Positions 1-35,263 of a stretch of DNA of 64,000 nucleotides are shown here, piece after piece. The notes under the pieces are model-generated. The model had not been told where the DNA came from. It saw nothing but the letters and a program-made list of their open reading frames with translations, and did not search any database. The stretch spans positions 38,615,425 through 38,679,424 of the forward strand of contig NC_132879.1 of the NCBI RefSeq assembly GCF_030463535.1, in the 5' to 3' direction. A program made the translations under genes and the position numbers. The DNA is from Salminus brasiliensis (Eukaryota; Chordata; Actinopteri; Characiformes; Bryconidae). The stretch's first letter is position 1, and each line of letters opens with the position of its first letter.

Positions 1-716
1 TCTGTTTGGGAAAGAACTGTATGCTTGTATAAGTGGCATGACAAAAGGAGACGGATTTGTTCTGTTGCTTTCTAACCACTTTGATTTTGCATAATTAATA
101 AACCTGTACACGAACAACAAGTACATTATATCAGCTAGTTGCTAAACATCTGGAACTTACTAAAGAAAATTAGTACCCCATTTTTTTGGTTTGCTATATG
201 GCCAGCTAGCATACATGCTATTCAAGCTTCAATCTAAACAATATTTCTGGGTGTGTTGCAAAGACATTTCTACATGTATTGCATGTAGTACTATGAATAG
301 TATGTTTTTTCAGCCAAAAATTACAATGAGATGCTCAATATTAGAACCTGCCACCACTGCAATGCTACAGTCATGTACACAAAGGAAAGTAAAGGTTATA
401 TTTACTCTGTTGAGATCGATAGTTCAGCTTGAAATGTTTAGTTCGTTTTCTCAGACTGAAAGTTCATTTAGTCTGTAATCGGAAGCATGAGTTAGTCAGA
501 TTAGGGACAAGTCAGTTATGGGCAAGTCCAAGTTTTTATAGCTTAGACAAAATGTATTGCTTAGGCTCAAGTAAACAAAATGTAGGCTTAAAACTGGAAC
601 TGCCTGTTTTATTTAATTAAAATGATGCAAAACACAGTAACAGTTCAAACATTTCAAACACATAAAGTGCTTTGCAGTATTTCATTTTCTGTCTGTCTTT
701 TTTATATCTATTTTAG
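1..716 (+). other. abcc9 intron, 5' end outside the window
   Basis: This is AT-rich intronic sequence ending in the acceptor TTTTAG at 711-716. The short open frames in it resemble nothing I recognise, and I see no repeat with clear ends. Confidence 0.8.
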
Positions 717-15626
<14,910 letters not shown>

Positions 15627-17461
15627 AGGCACTGACCCCTTCCCACAATCCATCCACACACACCCACACCTTGCACACACCGTCCTCCGCCTTAAAGAAG
15701 TACAGTCTGCCAAGTTCAAACCTGAAAGGACTGATTTACAATCAGATGCGCTGTCCAGCCGGCGCTCTCCTTTGTTCTTCTTGTTTACTTTTCTTTCTTT
15801 TCTTTTTTTTTGTTCATGCTTACTTGTTATTATGTTATGTTAATAATCTGTACGTTAAATCAGCAGCTATTATATCGTCATTTGAAACCCTTGTATCTCC
15901 AAACCTTCAGCGGAGTGAAGCAAATGGGGGTTACGATGTTTCCTAATGATGACATCAATATACTGTATTGACTGGTACCAACACTGTATAGGGTTGTCAG
16001 CACATGAAAAAAGCTGGCAAACTGTCTGTCTGTCTGATGTGCATTGCTGACTAGTCCTCGGGGCGATGGAGAAAGACTGCCCGCACCGCAGAGGCACAAA
16101 TAACTATGCAAAGAGTTATTATATATATACCCCAAACCAATGGTCCTGTGATGTCTTCGGACTGGCCTCTTTTAGCAACAGCTTGTGCTTCCTGATAAGG
16201 TGAAGGCAGACTCTTCACCACCGAGCATTTTCATTTACACCACAGACCTGTATGTTAGAGAACTTGTTTTTAATTCTTTTATATCTATGTTGTACTCTGC
16301 TGCTTCTCTTGCTAAAGCCAAATTATTGTCCTAGCTTTCAGCTTTAGATTTGCTTTTTTTGTTTGTGCTGCTCATACTTTTCCAGTGGCACGTGTAAAAT
16401 TTGTGTTACATTCGTCTTTGCTTTTATTCTGTTATTCTCCATGTCTGTGTCTGAAGATGGCCACTGAAAAAACAAAAGCTCATGAACCCAATTTATCTTA
16501 TTTGAATGTCTACATTTCCATCATTTCCACTAAGCTTGGACGATAATGTAAATGACCATGTAGCCTGATGTTAATACCATTACTATGTCATTACCAACTG
16601 GTCTATGCCCTCATAGATGCCCTAGAAGTAACATACCATAAAATCTAAACCCTGTTGTGTCCTCTTTCTAAAGAAAATCTTGGTAAAACACAACAGCCAC
16701 TTCAGGAGAATATGGTGTTGCTGATACTTGTAATGCTGGAGAGCAGCACATCAACACCTGATTCTGCTAGTTATCAAAAAACTGTGCAAACCAGGTGGTT
16801 GATTTTCAAAAAATGGTTCTAAATAGCACCAACAAAGTGTTAATTATTAAAGCCAAAAATTCTGATGATGTGCTGTATTTTGGTCATGTAGAAATGATAC
16901 ACATTTTAATTAAGTAAATTCTGTGTTCTTTTGTTTGTTTGTTTGTTTTACTGTAGGCTGACCTAAAACCATTGATGAATTGAGCCTGTTTTTGCTCAGC
17001 CTGGCAGGAAAGCATGAGCTCAGTTTAACTCTTCATGTTTTAATACTGAAAATCAGAGCTGAGAAAACTGGGGTCTAATCACAAGGGCTGCTCTACTGTG
17101 TTAAGCAGATAGGATGTTTATCACTCTACTCTCTGGGACTTGTTACAGCCAGCAGTTGCTTTTTATATGACCTGTGAGCAGCACCGCATCGTCTTCTTTA
17201 AAGCAAAGGAGCACAACCCTCTTTAGGCCGTAATCCTTCTCCACACTTCTATACTGTATGGGAAAGTGCTTCAGTATGCCAGAGAATTTGTATTTCCTGC
17301 AGTGTGTGAAAGGATACAGTTTAATGCAATAACCTTTTTCATGCCTTTTGTGTTGGATGATAGTTTGTCTTAAATGTACATATGTAAGTACTGTCAGTAG
17401 CATAAACATGTATCATGTCATTATACTGTGTGCCTACTTTTTTACACTTGAACTGAATAAA
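15627..17461 (+). other. abcc9: abcc9 3' UTR (SUR2B-like form)
   Basis: About 1.8 kb run between the TAG at 15626 and the AATAAA at 17456-17461. No other gene is recognisable, so a long 3' UTR is the simplest reading. Its end is inferred from the signal only. Confidence 0.55.
17456..17461 (+). terminator. Candidate abcc9 poly(A) signal
   Basis: AATAAA follows CTTGAACTG and is followed about 30 bases later by TTTG-rich sequence. Confidence 0.5.
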
Positions 17462-17475
17462 TTGGAGCCTTTCTC

Positions 17476-19200
17476 TCATAGATGGAATTTGTATCCTTTG
17501 TTACTTATCAGTAGCTTTTTTCTAAATGTCCAAATTTGAGTTTTATGTAAAGATTTGGGCAGCACTGGTCAAAATGTTTGAAATCTGTGAAAGTAAGCTA
17601 CATATTTTACAAACTAGTACTATTTGCTATATATATATATTTCCACAATAGAGGTATGAACTGTTTTCTACAACAAAATTAAGCTGTTGATGTTAGAGGC
17701 TTGAGCAGTCACTGTGTCTAATACTATTTCTTTAAAATACCAAATCTGGCAAGCTTGGAAAAAAAGGAAAAAAGGCAAAGCCTGGAGAAAACAAGCAGAG
17801 GCACAGAACACATTGCTACATGATGCCCCCTCCTGTTCACCTTGGACTAAACTGAACATCAGCCTCCTATTCATTCGTTTTTTTTTCATACCACACTTTT
17901 TATTTGATACTTTAGCACATTTGTGTGTCTATTTCAGAGATGTACTCATACATATATTCATGTGGTAAAAGTCACATTTTATATTTTAGTCATTTAGCTA
18001 CATAATGACTTAACTTATTCATATATATGTTGAATTTTATTCCGTTACACTTGTGTCAGCATTATGACTGAATTTAGGCGCTATACAGAACCACTTTGAG
18101 ATGGTTCTTTAAAGCCACATCTACAAGAGGCTGCCCATCTAGTAAAGAACCCTTTAACTGGGCAAATAACCACTTATCTATTCAAACGCTTTAGACTACA
18201 CTCTGACCAAAAAGGATTCCTTATGATTTTCAACTATTGCCTTCACTGAAGAACCCCTGTTTTAAAGGTTTACTAATGTAACTTCAATGCTGAATAATAC
18301 TTCTTCAGGATTGTTCACTTTAGGTGCTTGTCTGGCCTTGAACTTGCATTCCAGCTAAATATCATCTGAACTTTCCTTTATCTACATTTAAAACCATAAA
18401 CCCAATGCTGCTTCTGATTATAGTGCTAACCAAACTCTATACTATTATATAAAAAGTTATCTATATGGTACTGAAAAAGGAGTTCTTTCTATTATAACAA
18501 TAATGGAACATTTTTAAAAAGTTATATAAAGAACCACCTAGAACGACTTTTGCGTTGTCAAATTGTTCTTTTATATGTCTTGGTTCTGTGTGGAACTGTT
18601 GCCTTTCCTAATGAACCACTAAAGAAGCACCCAACCAATTTCTTAAGAACGTTTCATTCCGGGAAATGTAATTCTAAGCTCTAAGCCTGGTCCGGATTTT
18701 AACCATATGGTAGTATAATATGGATGGTAGATCATTTATAGTAAAACATTCATACAAAATTAGGCCAAATCCTGAAAAAAACGCCAAATACCTCGAATCA
18801 CAGAATTGCACTAGAAATGTAATAACGCGCACCACGTGGCGAACACTTCTAAACCCTTTACACTTAGGAAGCGAGAGGACCCATAGTTTCCAGCTGTTTT
18901 CACATCTGCCTTCACGTCTAGATTCGACGCTGCTGATTAGAACAGATGTCTTTGGAGCCCACAAGCCTCTCCCAGGCAGGGATTTCGCGACCGCCCATGA
19001 GAGGGACGTCAGCGGGGTTTGGGCAGCAGCAGCGCTGCTGGACTCTTTATGTCCAAGAAGGAACTTTTTTCCAGACCGTGCGTACAGCTGTGCGCAACGC
19101 GCCCCAGGCTGGTCGAGACCCCTCTGTAAGATCTTAAAAGGCGCCTCCGTGCGAGCCGGAGACACACACGGAAAGCTCCTAACACGTGTCGCCTGGCTCG
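17476..19200. other. abcc9-kcnj8 intergenic region
   Basis: It is AT-rich up to about 18.7 kb and contains an interspersed block of GGTTCTTTA/AAGAACC motifs at 18060-18660. GC and CpG rise sharply from about 18.9 kb into kcnj8, consistent with a promoter region. The overlapping open frames there on both strands look like by-products of high GC. Confidence 0.6.
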
Positions 19201-19240
19201 ACTGCGCCTGAACTTCAGAGACGGGGTTAACGTGGTTAAC

Positions 19241-19311
19241 ATGGTGCTGCACTGGAGAGAGCGCGCGCACTCATGCTTCTGACCGTGGTTTGGATGCATC
19301 GTTGCTCCTGA
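19241..19311 (+). promoter_or_regulatory. Two short overlapping upstream ORFs before kcnj8
   Basis: ATG 19241 opens a 13-residue frame ending TGA at 19280-19282. ATG 19273 opens a 12-residue frame ending at 19309-19311. Both stop before the kcnj8 ATG at 19328. They matter only if the mRNA starts upstream of them, which is not shown here. Confidence 0.45.
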
Positions 19312-19327
19312 GTGAAGCGTGGGAAAG

Positions 19328-19677
19328 ATGCTGGCGAGGAAGAGTATCATCCCCGAGGAGTTCTCCCTACCGGCCCTGGTGTCGCGGATCCCCAGGAAGC
19401 CCGTGTTCCGGGACCGGGTGAACAAAGCCCGTTTCATCGCCAAGAGCGGCGCGTGCAACCTCGCCCACAAAAACATCCGCGAGCAGGGGCGCTTTCTGCA
19501 GGACGTCTTCACCACGCTCGTGGACCTGAAGTGGCGCTTCACCCTAGTCATCTTCACCATGACGTTCCTCTGCAGCTGGCTGCTCTTTGCCATGGGCTGG
19601 TGGCTGGTGGCTTTTGCTCACGGGGACCTGGACCCCAACAGGCAGTCCGGCATAGAGCAGTGCGTCACTAACGTGAA
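19328..19677 (+). CDS. kcnj8: kcnj8 coding exon 1
   Basis: It is 116 codons plus two bases. It covers the cytoplasmic N-terminus, slide helix, TM1 and the first part of the extracellular loop, ending CVTNV and two bases of a lysine codon. The donor is GTAAGT at 19678. Confidence 0.96.
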
Positions 19678-21949
19678 GTAAGTTGGGTGCTGAGAAAGGG
19701 AGGTTTACTGAAGTGTGGTTTGTTGCACCTGAGCATGGCCTGCCTAGCTGGACAGTACATTAAGGTTGTGGGATTTATTGATACACAGAATCTTGATATT
19801 TTAATATTTTGCTATCGACATCTCTGTAATCCACAGCTCTATATTTAACATTCAGTTCTTCTTTAATAACGAATGACATCCACATTAGTATGATCAACAT
19901 AAAAAACAACAAAATGCATTACAATATTAATAAAATATGGTCATATTACCCACTGGTACATTGTGCTGTACATAGACACTTCCCAGCAAACATGGTTACA
20001 TGTGAGAATGTTATGATAATCTATTGTTTTGGTAAGTTGTGACCTTATCTGATAATGTTCTAGATAGGTTATGGCAACATAAAGGCCACCTTTTGACAAC
20101 ACTGTAAGAAAGTATGCAACATTGTGGCAATGTTGTGTGTTTGCTAGGTTTTATTATATAATCCACCTTATTTTAAGTTATCTGTGCTGTAAGTAAAGAG
20201 AGGGTATGTACATCTATGGGTATGGATATCAGCAGGAAATGGCGGTTTGGCAATCAGAGGGAAAAAGGAATGAATCTGATTCTATCTTGTAACAAATCTA
20301 GCATGAAATAGTACACAGTAACACTGTCTGATGATGGTCGTAGTATCAGTGCACTTTTTGTTGTAAACATATGTGCATAATTTCATTTAAGAACGAATTT
20401 TGCACCCAGCTTAGTTTTGGACAAAGCATTACAAACTCCCCAAGTAAAAAAAAATACAAAGCAATGCCATGATTATTTTGTGTGCTGACCAATCAGATGA
20501 AAACAAAGGCGGGCTCTCAGTGAGCTGTAATGGTGGACCGTTACAGAGGCTGCTGTCCTGGATGGATTACATTCATTTTAGTCCAGTTTGTTTTTGCTAG
20601 CAGCACCAAGTTTGCTGGTTAACAGTAGTGAGTGAAACGCTCTGCATGTATGTACCAAAACAATATAGTTTGCTAACAAAACTGACTTAAGATGCTATGG
20701 TTTCTGGGCAATAGGGAGAAGTGCAGCCCAAACCAGCATTAAACCAGGCTGTGTGAATCCCCAAGAAGTAAAACAGTCTAGGTCTTGCTTGTTGTCCACT
20801 TTTGAAAAAACATTGGGAACTCTGACCTTTTTAAGTACTATATGGAACTTTCTGCAACCCCGATACAATGCCTGATCTGGCCATGACTATCTTCAGTTGT
20901 CATTGATGAGATAAATACTGTTTGAGATAGATTGGAGACCATGTGAGACCTGGTGAGACCATGATAACTAAATGCTATGTAACGATGCCCCATGATGGCT
21001 ATTTTCAGTAAATCCACCCTTCAAACCTTGAATATCTCTTCCTTTCAGGTCCTTCACCTCTGCCTTCCTATTCTCCATCGAGGTGCAGGTCACCATTGGC
21101 TTTGGCGGCCGCATGATCACAGAGCAGTGTCCAACTGCAATCACTGTGCTGATCTTGCAGAACATCGCCGGTCTAATCATCAACGCTGTCATGTTGGGCT
21201 GCATCTTCATGAAGACAGCACAGTCCCACCGGCGTGCCGAGACGCTCATCTTCAGCCGCCAGGCCTGCATCGCTGTGCGCAACAACCGCCTTTGCTTCAT
21301 GATCCGCATTGGCGACTTGCGCAAAAGCATGATCATCGGTGCTGTTGTGCGTCTTCAGGTTGTCCGTAAGACTGTCACCCCAGAAGGTGAGGTCATACCC
21401 ATTCACCAGATCGATGTCCAGACGGAGAGTGCTGTGGCCAGCAACAGCATCTTCCTTTTGGCTCCTCTCATCATCTGCCATGTCATAGACAAAGACAGTC
21501 CCCTGTACGATCTGTCCGCCATGGAACTGCAGTGCAGCGACCTGGAGGTCATTGTCATCTTAGAAGGTGTGGTGGAGACCACAGGAATCACCACCCAGGC
21601 CCGGACCTCCTATGTGAGCGAGGAGATCCAGTGGGGCCATCGCTTTGTGCCCATTGTCACGGAAGAGGAGGGCGTCTACTCTGTGGACTACTCCAAGTTC
21701 GGCAACACAGTGAAGGTGGCCACACCGCGCTGTAGCGCCCGAGAGCTGGATGAAAAGCCATCCATCCTCATCCAGACGCTGCAGAAGAGTGAGCTCTCAC
21801 ACCAGAACTCGCTGCGCAAGAGAAACTCCATGCGCCGCAATAACTCAATGCGCAAGGGCAACTCCATGCGCCGCAACAACTTGGCAATGGCCATGCCCAA
21901 GGTGCAGTTCCTCGCCCCTGAGGGCGCGATGAATGTGGCTGTGACATGA
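19328..21949 (+). CDS. kcnj8: kcnj8 (Kir6.1 inward-rectifier K-ATP channel pore subunit)
   Basis: Two coding exons, 19328-19677 and 21049-21949, join through GTAAGT and TTTCAG to give 416 residues (about 424 in mammals). Kir6.1 forms the tetrameric pore that assembles with SUR2 in the plasma membrane. Visible features: the N-terminus [11 protein letters not shown], the [18 protein letters not shown] region, TM1 at about 70-96, the selectivity filter TIGFG at 132-136, TM2 with [13 protein letters not shown], and the C-terminal RKR-type ER-retention cluster among RRNN repeats. The extracellular loop after HGDLD is shorter than in mammalian Kir6.1 as I recall it. The start at 19328 gives the conserved N-terminus. 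A longer reading from a GTG at 19319 has no support. It lies 3.7 kb downstream of its partner gene abcc9, on the same strand. Confidence 0.97.
19678..21048 (+). other. kcnj8 intron with a MITE-like element
   Basis: It is a 1,371-base intron. At 19984-20157 is an element whose ends carry CCAGCAAACA and TGTTTGCTAGG, a short terminal inverted repeat of a common hAT-MITE style. Nothing else is recognisable. Confidence 0.55.
21049..21949 (+). CDS. kcnj8: kcnj8 coding exon 2
   Basis: It starts with the last base of the split lysine codon, then [20 protein letters not shown]. It carries the pore helix, filter, TM2 and the entire cytoplasmic domain, with the stop TGA at 21947-21949. Confidence 0.97.
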
Positions 21950-22325
21950 CACGAGGCATGGCTACCCTGGGCCATGCTCCTCGTTTTAGAAGGTTCAGGG
22001 GCACTCTATTCCCCTCTCCTGGGCCTCACCCTGCTCCTCTCTCTGGTGCATCTATCGTGATGGAGCAACTGCTACTCTATTTTTTTCACTTGTCTGTTTG
22101 TGAGTTGCACAAAATCAGCTAAAATAAGAGGATAATTTTGTAAAATACATTATTTTGTCTTTTACCATGGTACGTCACAAGTTCAGTAGATTGGAGCACT
22201 AATGTTGAACATAATTCAAAGGGCTCGACCTGAACCTAGGTTATTGTCACTGTGCTAAAGGCTACATACTGTTGCACACACATTTATTGTTTTGGAAATA
22301 TAAGAAATGAAAGTGTTGAAAAGCA

Positions 22326-22331
22326 AATAAA
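22326..22331 (+). terminator. kcnj8 poly(A) signal
   Basis: AATAAA lies 377 bases after the stop codon and is followed by a TG/T-rich stretch. This makes a compact 3' UTR from 21950. Confidence 0.7.
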
Positions 22332-22349
22332 GTGATTTCATCTGTTCTG

Positions 22350-22732
22350 TGTCATTTGTTGTCCAAACTTGGAATGGCTTTATATCATGATAAAAGTAAA
22401 TTCATCATAGTTACTGAACTAAGCCAACTGAACAGTAATCTTCACAATGGTACTTGGCAGCAAGACGTGTCTTGCAGAATTGCATAGATCTTCCCCCTTT
22501 CTTGATGATCATCTCACACAACTTTGTCATATTCATTTTCATAGCCTTTAAATTTAAAGTGAACCATACATTGTTCACCGCTGCCTACATTTACCTTTCC
22601 CCCTATATGTTGTCCCACACAGTGCAACAATTTTCTTTTTGAATAAAATGTCTACACAACGTATCATATATACAAATCAAGCTAATTACATACAGTAGTG
22701 TACAAATACACACACACACACACACACACACC

Positions 22733-22790
<58 letters not shown>

Positions 22791-25700
22791 GAAGTATGGA
22801 AGTATGTACATACCTTAAAAATAGTAGCTTGTTTTATTTTAAAGAGGATTGAATTAATTTAAGTTCAGAATCTGCTGATTGTTTTGTTCATGATGTCACC
22901 TGAACTCTTCAACCCACTCAATTATTCTGCATCATAACAATAGAATGTAAATTATATTCAGCACTCTATATATTTTTACATTTTAAATTACTTTAGCAAA
23001 AAGTAAACAGCCAGTGCCTCTGTATCTATATAAACACAGAGCATCATATTTGTTATTATAGATGAATGAGCATTTTACAGCTTTCAGTGTCTCAGGAGGT
23101 TAGCATGCTAACTGTAGATCATTGTAAAGGCTATTGTTTAAAATAGCCAACTGAAGTTTTTAATGCTGTTGTCAAACATTATTAACAAGAAGTGTTATGT
23201 AATAATGTACCACAATTTGTGTGCTTATGTGTTTGTCTTGAGTATTTTGTCATTTGTCAGTTTTCTGTATGGTTTCAGTAACTAAGTGCTTTGTCTTTTT
23301 ACAAATTACAAGTGAAGTTTCAACCAGCTCAGCAGATCCCAAAACATTAATATATTATGATAAATAATCTCAAAATTCTCATTAGCTTGGTTTCTATTAT
23401 GGTGTACCATTAATGTAAGCATGTAGCTCCCCGACTGTGGCTAATTCTGTGCATATGACTGTTGCTACGTGGCCTGGACAGATTTGTAATCGGGTAAACA
23501 CTGATACCTGGTGGCCATTTTATTATTGCAAAGACACAGGAAAGGAGGCATACTAGACCCCCAAGATCGAGGCCTCATTTAATGGTGGCAAATAGAGCTC
23601 AGTTAAAATGTTTGCTAAAATATTCATAAGATTTCGCAGAAATTTAGAAAACGTTTTTAAATACCAGGCCTAAGGCCCTCCTTGAGGTACACACTTACAT
23701 AGGTTTAACAGATGCTTTGTGTCAAGTGTTTTGTTTAATATACATAATATAAAATCTCCTTCTGCCGTCCTTGGTATCTATTACATCTGATTGCTATGCT
23801 GTAGTTTCGTTTTAAAAAGATAAGGTTCTACTTACACTGAAAGGATTTCGTTTGCTCCCTGATTCAAGCAGTCTAGGCAATTGGTTGATGTGACAAACTT
23901 CATGGAATAACGGAATAAGCGAGGAGGGGGTGGAGTAGGTGTCCATAGGAGTCGCTCCTGAGCGCGCCGTTTACGAAAATGAAAGAAACTGCACATCTGA
24001 CAGACCTGCGCACTTAAGCATGCACGCGCAAATAAGGTGTGAGGTGTTTCGGAAGGTTTTAAATTTGGTCTGTTTTAAATGGGTCTAAATAATGACTTAA
24101 TTCTTTCTACCAAATATTTGGATAAACGTTGGTAAAGTGGGACACCTACGCTCGATGTTCAGTATCTAAATGTAGATGTGCTTTACTGGTGAAAAGCTAC
24201 TGTTTAGTTCATCTTTTGGTAAAATGTTTCGATCTGCGTAGATGTGATGTCATTTCCGGAGCGTGACCCAACCAACGTTTTTTTTTTATTATTATTTATT
24301 AATTAATTCTAGATCTAAAAAGCCATTATTTTGCTCCCAAGGAAGTTCAAAATAAATGGATCCATGTAGGTTTATAGGTATTTCATTAACATTTAGGCTT
24401 TGTAAGGCCTTGGGTGGTTATTTTTCTTCATATAAGACCAGGCCCCTGCTTTTGAATGGAGAAAGGGCTATAATTCAATAAGTTATTAAAAGCCACATCC
24501 ACGTTTCAAACACATATATTAAATCACTGGTAAAGTCTGACACCAACTGCATAAACAGTTTGCAGCGTTGAAGTCAAACAACTTAGAAAAGTGTTTTTCC
24601 CCCGGGTCGTTCTCGCTACTACGCATGTGCACATCTCCACACGCGCTAGTGATGAGTCGATTCTTCGCCAGTGTTGCCAACTTAGCGACTTTTCAGACTA
24701 GGTTTATCGACTAGCGACAATTCTAGCAACTTTTTCTGGTGTTATTTGAGACTTTTGGAGATTCTGAGCTGAACACACATGTTCTTCAGTCACAGAGCGG
24801 GATGTAAATATAAATGTGTCTTTAGAGTGACACGAAACTAAATCACGACATTTAACTTACACTTGTCTCAGTCACTCACTAACCTCAAAACTATATTTAT
24901 AAAAGAAAAACAAAGTAACTCTTTGCTTTGGTCCCAAGCCCGGATAAAGGAGGAGGGTTGAACGTAGAGTAGCACTTCCACCCCACATAACAGTCTTTGA
25001 TTACATTTGATATGCTAACATTTAACAGCAGAGGACAAAATGTATTTATGTAATTTTGTAATGTATGCAAAAATGATTTATGTAATGTGAGTCTAACCGA
25101 AGCATTAAAGTCATTAAGTAATTTTGAGGAGTGACGGCCTATTTCAAAGGCAAAAAAATAAATAAATAAATAAATAATAATAATAATCAGAAGAAGTTAT
25201 TCAAAGTTCATTTGTAGTTCTACTTAGTTCTATTTAGTGTGTTTTTATTTGCTTGCTAGGGGACAAAGCAGGCAAAGGACAAGGAAGTGTGGAACTGAGT
25301 GGTTTCTGTTTAGTATGGTTTGGTTTAAGTACTGCCCTCAGCAGGTGACTGGACTTGAGCCATTACTCAACCACGCAATTCCCAAACACAGTCTACAGAT
25401 CAGACCTCTATCTAATATTCCTTAAGGTTCAACTAAGCAGCGCTTACACACAGTACAATGACGATGATATAGATGATTCATTTAAGATGAATTGCAGTCG
25501 ACACAGGGAAATCCGGAGTCGTGCTTTGCAAAGACACTGGCTTTTGTTATTGAAAGATGAGACTTTCCACAGTCCCCATCTTGAACTTGCGTTTACGAGC
25601 TGTTACCACGGTCAGTTTACGAGGAGTCTGACTTTACGATATTCCTCCCATTCATCAATAAGTCTAGGAAACTAGGGTAAGTGAAACTAAACAGCATTTA

Positions 25701-26380
25701 AAAATCTTAATACAAATTTGTTTATTGTTTTTTATGGGATTTTTCTTTAATTTTGTAAAGTAGAAGAATGTTACATCTCTCTAATGTTACATCTCTCTAG
25801 TTGGTGTTTCGCTCTACCTGTTTTAAGTAAACAGTTATAAAAAAGTTATAAAACTGAGTTATAAATCTTAAAAAACGCGCAGTTGCCTGTATAAACAATA
25901 TGAAATCGTTTGCTAATTACATTTTTTAAAAACAAAATGTGAACCTATTTATTTTAGACTCGGATCAGGAGCGCCCCCTGCCTGAATAAGCAAAATGCGT
26001 CGTGAAGTGGTACGTCTCGTCACTACATATTATTTAAGCATTCATTTTCCAGCCAGTCCCAGTCTCTACTTATAACATCTCTACAGGAATACGAGCGACC
26101 CAGGCTCCCCATTAACTGACTTAAATATATTGACTTAAAAGAGAAAGAAAAAAGAACCGGCTCTGGAGTGGGCAGGCTTGTAAACGACTAAACACTGCCA
26201 TCTGGTGGCACACAGTTTCAATGGTCTAACGTGGCATACAGTTTAAAGAAGCAGTCAAATAATTATCAAACAGATTTTATTAACGTTTCATGAAGAAGCA
26301 ATTTTTACTTCATAGGTAAGGCTCATAAATCTGAACGATACTGCATTTAGTTCACGAATATCAAGACCTTGATGACGTTT
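22350..26380. other. kcnj8-U4/cmas intergenic region
   Basis: It is about 4 kb of AT-rich DNA with no convincing gene. It holds the compound microsatellite. Near 24668-24740 is a GTTGCCAACTTAGCGAC-type block resembling a common fish interspersed repeat. The short open frames at 25237-25675 have no recognisable relatives. Confidence 0.6.
22708..22786. repeat. (CA)n-(TA)n compound microsatellite
   Basis: About 23 bases of CA are followed by CTACA and about 50 bases of TA. Confidence 0.95.
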
Positions 26381-26383
26381 GCG

Positions 26384-26403
26384 CTTCCCATGATGCATTG
26401 CTG
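26384..26403 (+). promoter_or_regulatory. SPH/ZNF143 (Staf) site of the lone U4 gene
   Basis: CTTCCCATGATGCATTGCTG closely fits the Staf/ZNF143 consensus and lies at -220 to -201 from the U4 start, where snRNA distal sequence elements sit. The array copies carry a similar site at nearly the same distance. Confidence 0.8.
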
Positions 26404-26541
26404 AACATCGATGTTGCCGTTTTTAAGTGTTTTGTCTCAAATACCAACAAAAAAAGTAAATGTAGTACAGTTTACTGAATGCCCATGGCTTCTATATGTT
26501 GTGTCTCGAATTACCTTATAAGCGTTTGGGTCATATTGTTG

Positions 26542-26560
26542 GTAACCGTCGTAGTGATAT
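26542..26560 (+). promoter_or_regulatory. Proximal sequence element of the lone U4 gene
   Basis: GTAACCGTCGTAGTGATAT at -62 to -44 is the expected position for the SNAPc-binding PSE. The core ACCGTC is shared with the same position in the array copies. No TATA box lies at -25 to -30, consistent with an RNA polymerase II snRNA gene. Confidence 0.7.
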
Positions 26561-26603
26561 TAATGCTCTCCGCTAAAACTACTTCCTCGCTGATCTGTTC
26601 TTT

Positions 26604-26747
26604 AGCTTTGCGCAGTGGCAGTATCGTAGCCTATGAGGTTTATCCGAGGCGCGATTATTGCTAGTTGAAAACTTTACCCAATACCCCGCCGTGACGACTT
26701 GAAATATAGTCGGCACTGGCAATTTTTGACGGTCTCTAAGGAGACTG
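26604..26747 (+). ncRNA. RNU4: U4 spliceosomal snRNA, single complete gene
   Basis: The 144-base sequence matches vertebrate U4. The 5' end AGCTTTGCGCAGTGGCAGTA forms U4/U6 stem II. The 5' stem-loop carries the kink-turn elements (ATGAGG...CGAGG) for the 15.5K protein. ATTATTGCTAGTTG pairs with U6 in stem I. The central hairpin CGACTTGAAATATAGTCG, the Sm site AATTTTTGA and a terminal hairpin follow. U4 chaperones U6 in the U4/U6.U5 tri-snRNP. It differs from the array consensus at six positions, all 3' of base 88. It has PSE, SPH site and 3' box, so it is probably expressed. It lies 1.6 kb upstream of cmas on the same strand. Confidence 0.96.
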
Positions 26748-26756
26748 ATAACGCTG

Positions 26757-26769
26757 GTTGAAAAATAGA
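26757..26769 (+). terminator. snRNA 3' box of the lone U4 gene
   Basis: GTTGAAAAATAGA, 10 bases past the RNA end, fits the 3'-box consensus (GTTTn0-3AAArnnAGA) used for Integrator-dependent processing of Pol II snRNAs. Confidence 0.75.
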
Positions 26770-35080
<8,311 letters not shown>

Positions 35081-35257
35081 GACCACCACTGTGAAGCTTA
35101 TTTTTACCTGGAGATTGAAAATGAAGAAAGTAAACTTGTAAGGTAACATGGAAGAAAATGTCTCCTTTAAAAAGTGAGATGGTGATAGAACATTAATGTC
35201 TAATGTTTTTATAAGGAATTTTAAAAGGAAGTTCAAGCTATTTTAGTTTATTTTCCA

Positions 35258-35263
35258 AATAAA
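35258..35263 (+). terminator. cmas poly(A) signal
   Basis: AATAAA lies 178 bases after the stop codon. A T-rich stretch follows. Confidence 0.7.

Noticed and set aside
18674-19593. Overlapping 160-198 codon frames around the kcnj8 start on both strands
   Set aside because: They lie in a GC-rich promoter and exon region and are shadows of kcnj8 exon 1 or of stop-poor GC sequence. The kcnj8 frame is the one with homology.
21083-21949. kcnj8 starting at an internal ATG in exon 2
   Set aside because: This start would remove TM1 and the pore helix. The upstream exon with matching phase supplies the conserved N-terminus.
26479-26664. 61-codon open frame overlapping the lone U4 gene
   Set aside because: Half of it is U4 snRNA sequence. 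The frame is fortuitous.
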